A stretch of DNA of 40,357 nucleotides from an uncultured bacterium (GTDB lineage Bacteria > Patescibacteriota > Patescibacteriia > UBA1558 > GWA2-36-10), in NCBI GenBank assembly GCA_937870675.1, contig CALMZN010000002.1, positions 1-40,357 on the forward strand, given 5' to 3'. This document shows positions 10,920 to 20,089 of this stretch, one piece after another (the stretch's first letter is position 1; the number at the start of each line of letters is the position of its first letter). The position numbers were made by a program, and so were the translations under genes. Under the pieces are notes generated by a model. It was not told where the DNA came from. It did no database searches and worked only from the letters and a program-made list of their open reading frames with translations.

Positions 10920-11005
10920 GCGGGCAAGCCGTGGCTTATTTAACGGGGTGAACCCCGTTAAATGCCCGCTAGGCGGGCAAGCCGTGGCTTATTTAACGGG
11001 GTGAA
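10896..11005. repeat. Inverted-repeat element, copy 3, tandemly duplicated (53-bp period)
   Basis: Two units of ccccgttaaatgcccgctaggcgggcaagccgtggcttatttaacggggtgaa; a partial ccccgattaaataaa follows. Confidence 0.9.
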
Positions 11006-11041
11006 CCCCGATTAAATAAAATTAAATAAAAAACAAAAATT

Positions 11042-11350
11042 ATGGAAAAAATACAAATAAACAAGCACGATGTTGAAGAACACAAGGTAAGCGCGGCTAT
11101 GAGCTATGTGGGAATTTTATGCTTATTTCCACTGATGTTCAAAAGGCATTCACCCTATGCGCATTTTCATGCCAAGCAGGGATTGCTTTTATTTTTGGTA
11201 GAAATAGCTTGCGCCGCTTTTTTCTTTTTGTTGTGGCCAGTATTTATCTTGGCGATTTATTTTGCGGTGCGTGGCATCAGTCAAACCCTGCACGGCAAAT
11301 ATTGGCGCTTGCCATTTTTAGGTCGCTTCGTTGAGAAGCTAAACGTTTAA
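11042..11350 (+). CDS. DUF4870/Tic20-like small membrane protein
   Basis: AAMSYVGILCLFPLMFKRHSPYAHFHAKQGLLLFL... pattern of the family. Confidence 0.6.
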   Translation: MEKIQINKHDVEEHKVSAAMSYVGILCLFPLMFKRHSPYAHFHAKQGLLLFLVEIACAAFFFLLWPVFILAIYFAVRGISQTLHGKYWRLPFLGRFVEKLNV

Positions 11351-11471
11351 TAAATAATAAAATTTTTAACTTTCAACTTTTTTGCTCAGTCCTCGACCAC
11401 GAGATTGAGGCTCGAGTGGAGGCGAGTTCGCTTTTGGCCGAAATTTTAAACTTTTAACTTTAGACTATAAT

Positions 11472-13862
11472 ATGCCCAAAAAATTTATTTTATGGTTCAA
11501 TGAGATTGGTATCAAAGATATACCTATTGTCGGTGGCAAAAATGCTTCGCTGGGTGAGATGTATCGCAAGTTGACACCAATTGGTGTCAAAATTCCCAAT
11601 GGCTATGCCGTCACGGCCGCGGCTTATGATTATTTTTTGGATAACAGTGGCGTCAAAGATAAGATTAAGAAAATTTTGAAGAATTTGGATACTGGAGACA
11701 TGAAAAATTTGTCTCAGCGTGGCGCGCAGATCAGAAAAACTATACTGCAAGCCGAGTTTCCCGAAGATTTGAAAAAAGAAATTACAAATTATTATCATCA
11801 GCTTTCCCAGCAATTCAAGGCGGTCAATACTGATGTGGCTATTCGCAGTTCAGCCACTGCCGAGGATCTACCCGATGCTTCTTTTGCTGGCCAGCAAGAG
11901 TCATATTTGAATATCAAGGGCGAAAAAGCCCTGCTGGATGCTTGTCGTAAGTGTGTGGCCTCACTATTCACTGATCGCGCTATTTCTTATCGCACAGATA
12001 AGGGTTTTGATCATTTTTCTATCAAACTTTCCATCACAGTGCAGAAAATGGTGCGTTCGGACAAGGCCTCTTCTGGTGTTATGTTTTCTATTGACACCGA
12101 GTCCGGCTTCAAAGACGCAGTTTTGATCAATGCTACTTATGGCTTGGGGGAATATATTGTCAAAGGCAAAGTCAATCCGGATGAATATTATGTTTTCAAA
12201 CCGACTTTATTAAAGGGCTTGGATCCGATTATCAGTCGTCGCTTGGGTTCCAAAGAACAAAAATTAATTTACAATTTTGCTGGCAGTGTTCACGCTACTG
12301 TGGATATGAAAGTGCCAGCCAAAGAAAGGCATAAATTTGTTTTGACGGACAAGGAAGTAATTCGTCTGGCCAAGTGGGCCGTGATTATTGAAAAGCACTA
12401 CAATAAAGCCATGGATATGGAGTGGGCTAAAGATGGTTTGACCAATCAATTATTCATAGTCCAAGCTCGTCCCGAGACCGTGCGCTCACAAGATGATCCC
12501 AACAAGCTCAAAGAATATATTTTGCAAACCCGTGGTAAAGTGCTAGCCGAAGGCGCTTCGGTTGGGAACATGATAGGTCAGGGACTAGCCCACGTGATTA
12601 AAGATGTGGCTGATATTGGCAATTTCAAACAAGACGAGGTCTTGATTACAGAGATGACTGATCCTGATTGGGAGCCGATTATGAAAAAAGCGGCCGCCAT
12701 TGTCACCAACGCTGGCGGACGCACTTGCCATGCCGCCATTATTTCTCGTGAATTGGGCATCCCTTGCGTGGTAGGTACTGTGGACTGCACAGAAAAAGTA
12801 AAAAACAAACAAGCAGTGACTGTCAGCTGTGCTGAAGGTGAGCGCGGTTATATTTATAATGGCTTGTTGAAATTTCAAATCAAAGAAACTGATTTGAAAA
12901 AAATAAAAAAACCACGCACCAAGATTATGATGAATATCGGCAATCCCGAAATGGCTATGGCGCAGAGTTTTATCCCCAATGATGGTGTGGGTTTGGCTCG
13001 CGAAGAATTTATTATTACTTCGTATATCAAAATACACCCTCTGGCTTTGCTTAATTTTCATAAATTAAAAAATAAAAAAGCCAAACAGCAGATAGAAAAA
13101 TTGACAGTCGGCTATACAAATAAAGCGCAATTTTTTGTGGATCGACTGGCCGAAGGCGTGGCTAGGATTGCCGCTAGTTTTTATCCCAAAGATGTCATAG
13201 TTCGTTTGTCGGACTTCAAATCCAATGAATATGCCAATTTGATTGGTGGCGCCGAGTTTGAACCAGTAGAGTCCAATCCCATGATCGGCTGGCGAGGGGC
13301 TTCCAGATACTATGATCCAAAATACATAGCGGCTTTTGAGCTAGAATGTCGGGCCTTAGTCAAAGTCCGCGAAGATATGGGTCTGAGGAATTTGAAAATC
13401 ATGGTGCCTTTTTGTAGAACACTCGAAGAGGGCAAAAAGGTCTTGGCTATCATGGCCAAGCATGGTTTGAAGCGAGGAGTGGGAGGCCTAGAGGTCTATG
13501 TCATGTGCGAGATACCGTCCAATGTAATTTTGGCCGAGGACTTTTGCAAAATATTTGATGGCTTTTCTATTGGCTCCAATGATTTGACCCAGCTTACTTT
13601 GGGAGTAGACCGCGATTCGCAAATAGTGGCTCATGTTTATGATGAACGCAATCAAGCAGTCAAATCTTTGATTAGCCAAGTAATCAAAACAGCCAAAAAG
13701 AATAAAAGAAAAATTGGTATTTGCGGACAAGCGCCTTCTGATTTTCCGGACTTTGCCCAATTCTTGGTCAGAGAGGGTATTGATTCTATTTCTTTGAATC
13801 CCGACACAGTCATCAAGACCACTTTGGCCATCAAGCAAGTAGAAAGTAAAAAAAGAAAATAA
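11472..13862 (+). CDS. ppsA: Phosphoenolpyruvate synthase
   Basis: LWFNEIGIKDIPIVGGKNASLGEMY; phospho-His motif GGRTCHAAIISRELGIPCVVGT; C-terminal PEP-binding region (GICGQAPSDFPDFAQFLVREGIDSISLNPDTV). Confidence 0.95.
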   Translation: MPKKFILWFNEIGIKDIPIVGGKNASLGEMYRKLTPIGVKIPNGYAVTAAAYDYFLDNSGVKDKIKKILKNLDTGDMKNLSQRGAQIRKTILQAEFPEDLKKEITNYYHQLSQQFKAVNTDVAIRSSATAEDLPDASFAGQQESYLNIKGEKALLDACRKCVASLFTDRAISYRTDKGFDHFSIKLSITVQKMVRSDKASSGVMFSIDTESGFKDAVLINATYGLGEYIVKGKVNPDEYYVFKPTLLKGLDPIISRRLGSKEQKLIYNFAGSVHATVDMKVPAKERHKFVLTDKEVIRLAKWAVIIEKHYNKAMDMEWAKDGLTNQLFIVQARPETVRSQDDPNKLKEYILQTRGKVLAEGASVGNMIGQGLAHVIKDVADIGNFKQDEVLITEMTDPDWEPIMKKAAAIVTNAGGRTCHAAIISRELGIPCVVGTVDCTEKVKNKQAVTVSCAEGERGYIYNGLLKFQIKETDLKKIKKPRTKIMMNIGNPEMAMAQSFIPNDGVGLAREEFIITSYIKIHPLALLNFHKLKNKKAKQQIEKLTVGYTNKAQFFVDRLAEGVARIAASFYPKDVIVRLSDFKSNEYANLIGGAEFEPVESNPMIGWRGASRYYDPKYIAAFELECRALVKVREDMGLRNLKIMVPFCRTLEEGKKVLAIMAKHGLKRGVGGLEVYVMCEIPSNVILAEDFCKIFDGFSIGSNDLTQLTLGVDRDSQIVAHVYDERNQAVKSLISQVIKTAKKNKRKIGICGQAPSDFPDFAQFLVREGIDSISLNPDTVIKTTLAIKQVESKKRK

Positions 13863-13879
13863 TTTTAGTTTGTTATTTT

Positions 13880-13919
13880 AAAATCAGTGATTTGTTTATT
13901 GACAATTAGCTGATTTTTC
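13880..13919 (+). terminator. Putative terminator/hairpin between ppsA and the CCA-adding enzyme
   Basis: aaaatcag ... ctgattttt stem followed by U-rich tract. Confidence 0.45.
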
Positions 13920-13922
13920 TTT

Positions 13923-15488
13923 ATGTCAAACCTAGAAACACAAGAAAAAATTATTTCAAGCAAGGAAGTTGATGACACGGCTGTTAGTTTGGCTTTGCCT
14001 GAAAATTATATTGTTAATTGGCAGAGTAGGGGTTTGGAAAAACAGGCCGAATCCTATGAAGCGGTTGTGAGAATCTGCCGAGCCGTTCAGGAAGCTGGTG
14101 GTAAAGCGCTAATGGTCGGTGGTGGTGTGCGCGATTTACTTTTGGACAAAGAAGTAAAGGACTTTGACATTGAGGTCTATGGTATAGAGCCACTAGATCT
14201 TCAAAATTTATTGCGGCCCTTTGGTCATTTGGGGGAAGTGGGAAAATCTTTTAGCGTTTTGAAACTTTTTGTCAATCATGATATTCAGATTGATATTTCT
14301 CTGCCGCGTCGCGATTCAAAAACCGGCCCCTTGCATACCGATGTCGACGCGCAACCTGATCCTTACCTGTCAATATCCGAGGCGACGCGGCGCCGTGATT
14401 TTACCATCAATGCTATTTTAGCCGATCCGCTTACTGGTAAGATCATTGATCCTTTTCACGGCATTGATGATTTGAAAAGTAAAACGTTGCGGCTGGTGGA
14501 TGAAGAAACCTTTGTTGATGACCCATTGAGAGTATTGAGGGCCATGCAACTTATCGGCCGTTTTGAGTTGGCAATGGATGATGATAGTCGTCGGATTATG
14601 AGCAGTATGGCTGATGGGCTAAAGCATTTATCAAAAGAGAGAATTCGTGAAGAGTGGTGTAAGCTTTTGTTGAAATCCAATCAGCCATCACTGGGCTTGG
14701 AAGCAGGTCTCGAACTAGGAGTGCTCAAAGAACTGCATCCCGAGTTTGTGCCTTTGGTAGAAACACCGCAAGATCAAAATCAGCATCCCGAAGGAAATGT
14801 CTGGGAGCACACTTTGATAGCGGTTGATGAAATGACTGACATTGCTAGGCGAGAGAAATTAACTGAGCAGGAAATGTGGCCATTGATGCTAGCCGCTCTG
14901 TGTCATGATTTGGGTAAAGCAGAAACAAGCGAAGAAAAAGACGGAAAAATAATTGCTCACGGCCACGATTTGGCCAGTGTTGGTTTGACCAAAGTTTTTT
15001 TAGATGGCCTCAGGGTAGATAAGTTCACAGAAGCGCGAGTTTTGCCCTTGGTGCGCCATCACATGAGACCGTTGTATTTGTATAATGATATGTTGCAAAA
15101 TCGTCAAATAAAAGATGGTATTTTTCGTCGTTTGGCTAGAGATTTGGCGCCGTCTAGTATTAGAGATTTGGCTTTTTTGTCAGAAGCTGACTATCGGGCT
15201 ACGCGGAGGGAAGATAAAGAGGAAATAAAAAAATTAATTGACTGGTTGATAAATAAAGCAACGGAGATTGGTGTTGACCAGCAAGTTGCTCCAGAGCTTG
15301 TGACCGGCAAGGATTTTTTGCAAATGGGTTATGCTCCTGGTCCAGAAATTGGTCGCTTGATACAATTGAGCAGTGAATTAAGAGACGCGCGTGGTTTTAG
15401 TCGAGAAGACATTATTCAAGTGTTATTTAACATCAAAGATGTCACCGAAGCTATGAGTAAATTAGAAAAATTATTATTAACAGATTAA
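13923..15488 (+). CDS. cca: CCA tRNA nucleotidyltransferase with HD domain
   Basis: MVGGGVRDLLLDKEVKDFDIEVYG, RRRDFTINAILADPLTGKIIDPFHGIDDL, and HD motif (WEHTLIAVDEM..ALCHDLGKAETS). Confidence 0.9.
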   Translation: MSNLETQEKIISSKEVDDTAVSLALPENYIVNWQSRGLEKQAESYEAVVRICRAVQEAGGKALMVGGGVRDLLLDKEVKDFDIEVYGIEPLDLQNLLRPFGHLGEVGKSFSVLKLFVNHDIQIDISLPRRDSKTGPLHTDVDAQPDPYLSISEATRRRDFTINAILADPLTGKIIDPFHGIDDLKSKTLRLVDEETFVDDPLRVLRAMQLIGRFELAMDDDSRRIMSSMADGLKHLSKERIREEWCKLLLKSNQPSLGLEAGLELGVLKELHPEFVPLVETPQDQNQHPEGNVWEHTLIAVDEMTDIARREKLTEQEMWPLMLAALCHDLGKAETSEEKDGKIIAHGHDLASVGLTKVFLDGLRVDKFTEARVLPLVRHHMRPLYLYNDMLQNRQIKDGIFRRLARDLAPSSIRDLAFLSEADYRATRREDKEEIKKLIDWLINKATEIGVDQQVAPELVTGKDFLQMGYAPGPEIGRLIQLSSELRDARGFSREDIIQVLFNIKDVTEAMSKLEKLLLTD

Positions 15489-15626
15489 CCCCGTTAAATA
15501 AATTTAATTTATTGGGGCATAAAAATAAACCAAAAAAATAATTATAACAATTCAATTTTTTATTTATTATTAATTAAATTTAATTTTTATCGAGCTGGGC
15601 CCGATAAAAATTATTTAACGAGGTAA
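15485..15626. repeat. Inverted-repeat element, copy 4 (mscL leader)
   Basis: Left ttaaccccgttaaataaatttaattta; right taattaaattta-[atttttatcgagctgggcccgataaaaatta]-tttaacgaggtaaa, same layout as copy 2. Confidence 0.82.
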
Positions 15627-15629
15627 ATT

Positions 15630-15932
15630 ATGAAAGGATTTATAGATTTTATTAGAGAGCAGGGAGTGGTGGGCTTGGCCGTTGGTTTTATACTTGGTGG
15701 CGCAATTTCCAAAGTAGTGTCTGGTTTGGTCAATGATATTATCAATCCATTACTTGGTTCATTGTTGGGTGGCGCCAACTTAGATCAATTGGCTTGGCAG
15801 GTGGGTGAAAATAAAGTCATGTTTGGTAGTTTTGTGAATACAACAATAGATTTTATTATTATTGCCTTGGTAGTATATTTTGGCGTGAAAATTTTGAAAC
15901 TGGATCGCCTAGATAAGAAAAAAGACGCCTAG
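15630..15932 (+). CDS. mscL: Large-conductance mechanosensitive channel
   Basis: MKGFIDFIREQGVVGLAVGFILGGAISKVVSGLVNDIINPLLG... Confidence 0.95.
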   Translation: MKGFIDFIREQGVVGLAVGFILGGAISKVVSGLVNDIINPLLGSLLGGANLDQLAWQVGENKVMFGSFVNTTIDFIIIALVVYFGVKILKLDRLDKKKDA

Positions 15933-16077
15933 TAGTTTAGTTTTTTATAAACATAAAAAATAGCTTTTGGCAGGGCAATCATTTTATTTATGGATTGACT
16001 AAAATCTCAATAAAATCTATAATATTTGCGCATATTATTAAGTAAATTAATAGTTAATTATTCTTTGAATAATTTTT

Positions 16078-19000
16078 ATGAATTATCTGCACATTGTTCA
16101 TCAACACAAAAACAGAATAATTTTTTTCATTTTTGTCTTCTTATTTGTTATTTTTGGTAGTTTTTTGTTTGTGGGGGTTGAGAGAGCTAGTGCCGCGACA
16201 TATTATGTTTCCACAACAGGTACCGATGATGCTAGCCATGGCACCGGCACTGGTACTGATGCTTGGCTGACCCTAGATTATGCTTTGACTGGTTCACGGG
16301 TTGCCATGGGAGACACTATTAATATTGAAGCTGGGACTTATAGCTCTTTTTATGGAGCTGACACTTATATTAGCCCCACTATAAACACCGCTAGTGGTAG
16401 CGGACCGGTTATAATACAAGCTTATCCTACCGATGCCGTGGTCACTCTTGATATGCCAGTTAATACTTCCGGCAGTTATGCTTTCCTTTTTCTAAACTCA
16501 ACTAGATGGGGTGAGTTTACTTTTAAACATATTAATTTTACCAATTCCAACGCAGTTGCTTCCCAATTATTTTGGATATACGGTCACAACCTAACTCTTG
16601 AGGATTGCCAAATAACCTTTAACGCCGCCGTGACCAGAACACAAATTTATATAAGCACTGATACTGAAGATGCTAATTTGATATTTAGAAGAACTAAGAT
16701 CATCAATGGTCCATCGGGTAGCAGATACATAATTAGCAACGGTAAGGTCGGCGCAAATGTTACTCTTGAAAGTAGTTTATTTTATGATCAAATTTATTAT
16801 ATCCTAGCCCTAGGAGCTAGAACAAATGTGACTGTGACTAATTCTACTTTTTTCACCAGTTATGCAAAATTTTATATGCCCGCTGAAGCGAGTGGATCAA
16901 TTTTCCATATCAAAAATAATATTTTTTATGCCAATACAGACACCGACTATCGGCCGTTTGTAACGGTTGACGCTATATCAGCTGAAATAATAGCAAATCC
17001 AGACAATTGGGATGTTACAAATAATATTTGGTACTGGTCTAAAGCACCGGTAGCTGAAGTAATACAATATCAGTACTTTATAGGTGGACATACCCACATT
17101 GACCAGGTTGATAGCACCAATCATTATATAAATCCTCAATTTACAGCAACCTCTACTGATGATTATACTATACAAGTTGGATCTGATATCTGTGGTCATG
17201 GATTGCAGGCCAGCTTACCAGCCGACGGTGATGTCACTGGGGTAGCTTGGACTGGTAATGATATTGGCGCTTATAAGTGCCCTAGCTCAAGTACTGGCGT
17301 TACTTTATTAGATAAAGTTGCCTTTGTTGGTGATTCTATAATGCTTCAAGGTACAGTCGCTTCAACTTTTACTGACCAAACTGGCCTAGATGTTGTTGCC
17401 GTCGCTGATACCGCAATATCTGGCGCACCAATGCAAAAAATATTTGATTCTATTGATGCTGTAATGATAAATAGTAGCCCCAGTACTGTATTTTTATCAA
17501 TTGGCATCAATAATTTAGCCTTGCAAACACCAGCCCTAGCCACCAACACCGAATATGCTAATTATATTTTAGAGATTATGGAAAAAATTGAAGATTGGGG
17601 AGCAACACCGATCTGGTTGGGCATAGGGACACTTAATAATTACGGTGGGTTGCCTGACACTCCTATTCCTATAATCAACGCCGCTGTTGAAGCTGGTTGC
17701 GTCTCTCATGGCTGGACATGTGACGCCTATTATGATCAAATGACTTTCAACTCTAGCTGGCAATCCGCCTCACCTAATGGATATTATGACACCAATGGCG
17801 ATGTCCATCCCAATACTGCTGGCTATCAGCTCATCGGAGAATTTGCTGAATATTTATATTATACTCACCACACTATGGGTACTGATGAAATAGATGTCGG
17901 AGCCGGAGCTAGAGTCTACTCTAATGGTAAATTTAGAGATCAAGGCGTTGTTTCTGGGATTACGGCTGATTTGACAGTAACACCAGCGTGGGGTGGCTTT
18001 ACAACTGGAGATTACTCTTATTGGTTGGATGTCGGTATTGATTCGTGGTTGACTAGTGGCACATATAATAAACAATGGACTGCTTCTTCTACTTTAGCCA
18101 CAACTACGATTTATACAATTGGTGATTTAGCCCCATCAAAATATTATAAATTTAAATTAGATGGAGCTGATTATACCAGTATTACTGGTGACACTTGCGC
18201 CAGTGGTATTTGTCTTTCAGATTCTTTGGGTAACCTTACTTTTACTTATGCGGGTGGTTATTCTACCCACACTTTTGCTTTGGAACAAAATACTAGTGCG
18301 CCAACTAATATTGGATTTACATCAATTACTGCTGATTCTACAAGTCAGCTAACAATTTTGGCAGACACAGCTGTTGACTCTGATCCGGGATTATCAGCAA
18401 CTCCATATTGGTTTGATGAAACAACAGGTGGTTCAGGCGCAACAGATTCTTCGGATTGGCAATCTTCAGCCACGTATATAGATAGTGGCTTATCAACTAA
18501 TACTCAGTATACTTATAGAGTCAAGGCCCGAGATGGCAATACCAACGAATCCGACTATTCTACTACCTTATCAAAATATACTCTAGCCCCTACACCCAGC
18601 AATCTATCAGCCACTGCCAGCCGAACTAGCATAAGTCTATCGGTCAGCGCTTTAGATAATGCCAGTTCTGGTTCATCGGGTTATTATTTTTCTCGCAATG
18701 ACGGTACTAACTCCGGCTGGATACAAACTAATACTTGGGATGATACAAGTTTATCTTGTGGCACTTCATATACCTATTCAGTAAAGTATCGAAATGGTGA
18801 TGGGACAGAAACTAGCGTAAATACCATCACTAAATCAACAAGTGGTTGTAGTGGTGGTGGTAGCTACTATATACCCTCCGTTGGTCTGGGGAGTACGGAT
18901 TTTTATTTTAAAATTGGTGAGACCAAAGAAATTACTGGCCTAGGAACCAATGGAATAAATATTTTGGTCTATGTTCATTCATCATTGATATTTAGTTTGG

Positions 19001-19725
19001 TAAATTCAAATACAAAATATAATTTGGAAGTTTTGGATTTAGATACAGCTACTGGTCTAATAAAAATAAAATTAGCGGACAGAATTTTTTATTTATCACC
19101 TGGTAAAAGTCAAAAATTTGACCTTGATGGGGGTGGAAATTTTGATTTGCAATTAGTTTATAATAAATTAAAAGTTAATCAAATTGATTTAACTCTGCTC
19201 ACATTAGATCAGCCAATCCCGACTTCTGACTTATTAGCAAATGGTAGTCTAGTCAAAACACCGAACGATCCGGCGGTTTATCTGGTAGAAAACGGGATGA
19301 AGAGGCACATAATCAATGAGGATGTTTTTATAGCCCAAGGATTTTCTTGGTCTGATATTATAGATGTGCCGAATTTGGACAATTATCCTTCTGGAGAAAT
19401 AATAAATATCACTAGTAATAAAACCAACAACCCATCAGTGATAAATAATTATGTATTTACAGTTAATTTGCCATATGGTAGTGCTAGTGATGATGTGCTA
19501 CGGCTACAAAAATTTTTAAATGCCAATGGATTTATTGTGGCTAATACTGGGTTCGGCTCACCTGGTCATGAAACTAAAATATTCGGCAGAGCTACCAGAG
19601 CGGCCTTAATAAAATTTCAAAATAAATATAAAAAACAAATTCTTGAACCCTTGGGTCTAAGCAATGGCACTGGAATTTTTGGTCCAGCCACTAGAGAATT
19701 TATAAAAAATAATTTTAGTTATTAG
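16078..19725 (+). CDS. Large secreted multidomain surface protein: beta-helix, SGNH-type hydrolase, FN3-like repeats, C-terminal peptidoglycan-binding domain
   Basis: N-terminal TM/signal; pectate-lyase-like repeats; SGNH blocks VAFVGDSI, FLSIGINN, DVHPNTAGYQL; FN3-like segments; C-terminal GSASDDVLRLQKFLNANGF...IFGRATRAALIKFQ. Confidence 0.8.
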   Translation: MNYLHIVHQHKNRIIFFIFVFLFVIFGSFLFVGVERASAATYYVSTTGTDDASHGTGTGTDAWLTLDYALTGSRVAMGDTINIEAGTYSSFYGADTYISPTINTASGSGPVIIQAYPTDAVVTLDMPVNTSGSYAFLFLNSTRWGEFTFKHINFTNSNAVASQLFWIYGHNLTLEDCQITFNAAVTRTQIYISTDTEDANLIFRRTKIINGPSGSRYIISNGKVGANVTLESSLFYDQIYYILALGARTNVTVTNSTFFTSYAKFYMPAEASGSIFHIKNNIFYANTDTDYRPFVTVDAISAEIIANPDNWDVTNNIWYWSKAPVAEVIQYQYFIGGHTHIDQVDSTNHYINPQFTATSTDDYTIQVGSDICGHGLQASLPADGDVTGVAWTGNDIGAYKCPSSSTGVTLLDKVAFVGDSIMLQGTVASTFTDQTGLDVVAVADTAISGAPMQKIFDSIDAVMINSSPSTVFLSIGINNLALQTPALATNTEYANYILEIMEKIEDWGATPIWLGIGTLNNYGGLPDTPIPIINAAVEAGCVSHGWTCDAYYDQMTFNSSWQSASPNGYYDTNGDVHPNTAGYQLIGEFAEYLYYTHHTMGTDEIDVGAGARVYSNGKFRDQGVVSGITADLTVTPAWGGFTTGDYSYWLDVGIDSWLTSGTYNKQWTASSTLATTTIYTIGDLAPSKYYKFKLDGADYTSITGDTCASGICLSDSLGNLTFTYAGGYSTHTFALEQNTSAPTNIGFTSITADSTSQLTILADTAVDSDPGLSATPYWFDETTGGSGATDSSDWQSSATYIDSGLSTNTQYTYRVKARDGNTNESDYSTTLSKYTLAPTPSNLSATASRTSISLSVSALDNASSGSSGYYFSRNDGTNSGWIQTNTWDDTSLSCGTSYTYSVKYRNGDGTETSVNTITKSTSGCSGGGSYYIPSVGLGSTDFYFKIGETKEITGLGTNGINILVYVHSSLIFSLVNSNTKYNLEVLDLDTATGLIKIKLADRIFYLSPGKSQKFDLDGGGNFDLQLVYNKLKVNQIDLTLLTLDQPIPTSDLLANGSLVKTPNDPAVYLVENGMKRHIINEDVFIAQGFSWSDIIDVPNLDNYPSGEIINITSNKTNNPSVINNYVFTVNLPYGSASDDVLRLQKFLNANGFIVANTGFGSPGHETKIFGRATRAALIKFQNKYKKQILEPLGLSNGTGIFGPATREFIKNNFSY

Positions 19726-19799
19726 TTTGGAGAGGTCGCCCCGTACCATAACCTCGCACTGCTTCGGCTGGCTACGGGGTAAACATAGTTGATAATTCT

Positions 19800-19889
19800 G
19801 GAAGGTTCGCATAGTGGTCTAGTGCGCACGCTTGGAAAGCGTGTGAGGTGTCAAAACCTCCGAGGGTTCGAATCCCTCACCTTCCGCCA
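19800..19889 (+). tRNA. tRNA-Ser (anticodon GGA), CCA encoded
   Basis: Acceptor ggaaggt/accttcc + G + CCA; anticodon stem-loop cacgc-ttGGAaa-gcgtg; long variable arm gaggtgtcaaaacctc; T arm gagggttcgaatccctc. Confidence 0.95.
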
Positions 19890-19890
19890 T

Positions 19891-20044
19891 CCTTCGCGCT
19901 AAGCGAAGGAATGTCGTCCGTAGCTTTAGCGAAGGACGACAAATAAATATAAAAATTATTTGACAAAGCGCCGCTTCGGATGGCAGGCCAAAATAATTCT
20001 GGGTGAGAATCTTTACCCGCCAAAGTCCGCAGGACGTCGGCGGG
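19891..20044. repeat. Palindromic repeats downstream of the tRNA
   Basis: ccttcg-cgctaag-cgaagg; gtcgtccgtagctttagcgaaggacgac; cccgcc-aaa-gtcc-gca-ggac-gtc-ggcggg. Confidence 0.6.
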
Positions 20045-20089
20045 CTGTCCTCTCCGCCACCTTAAATTTTAAAAAATAATTTAATATAT

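Noticed and set aside
10896-11005. Two repeat units read as a CRISPR array
   Set aside because: Only two palindromic units, no spacers of regular length, no cas genes.
11466-11471. TATAAT directly before the ppsA ATG as its promoter
   Set aside because: The -10 abuts the ATG, so transcription would start inside the gene; likely chance in AT-rich sequence.
13899-13927. TTGACA near 13899 as a cca promoter
   Set aside because: At 17-bp spacing the -10 would be tatgtc and overlap the start codon; weak.
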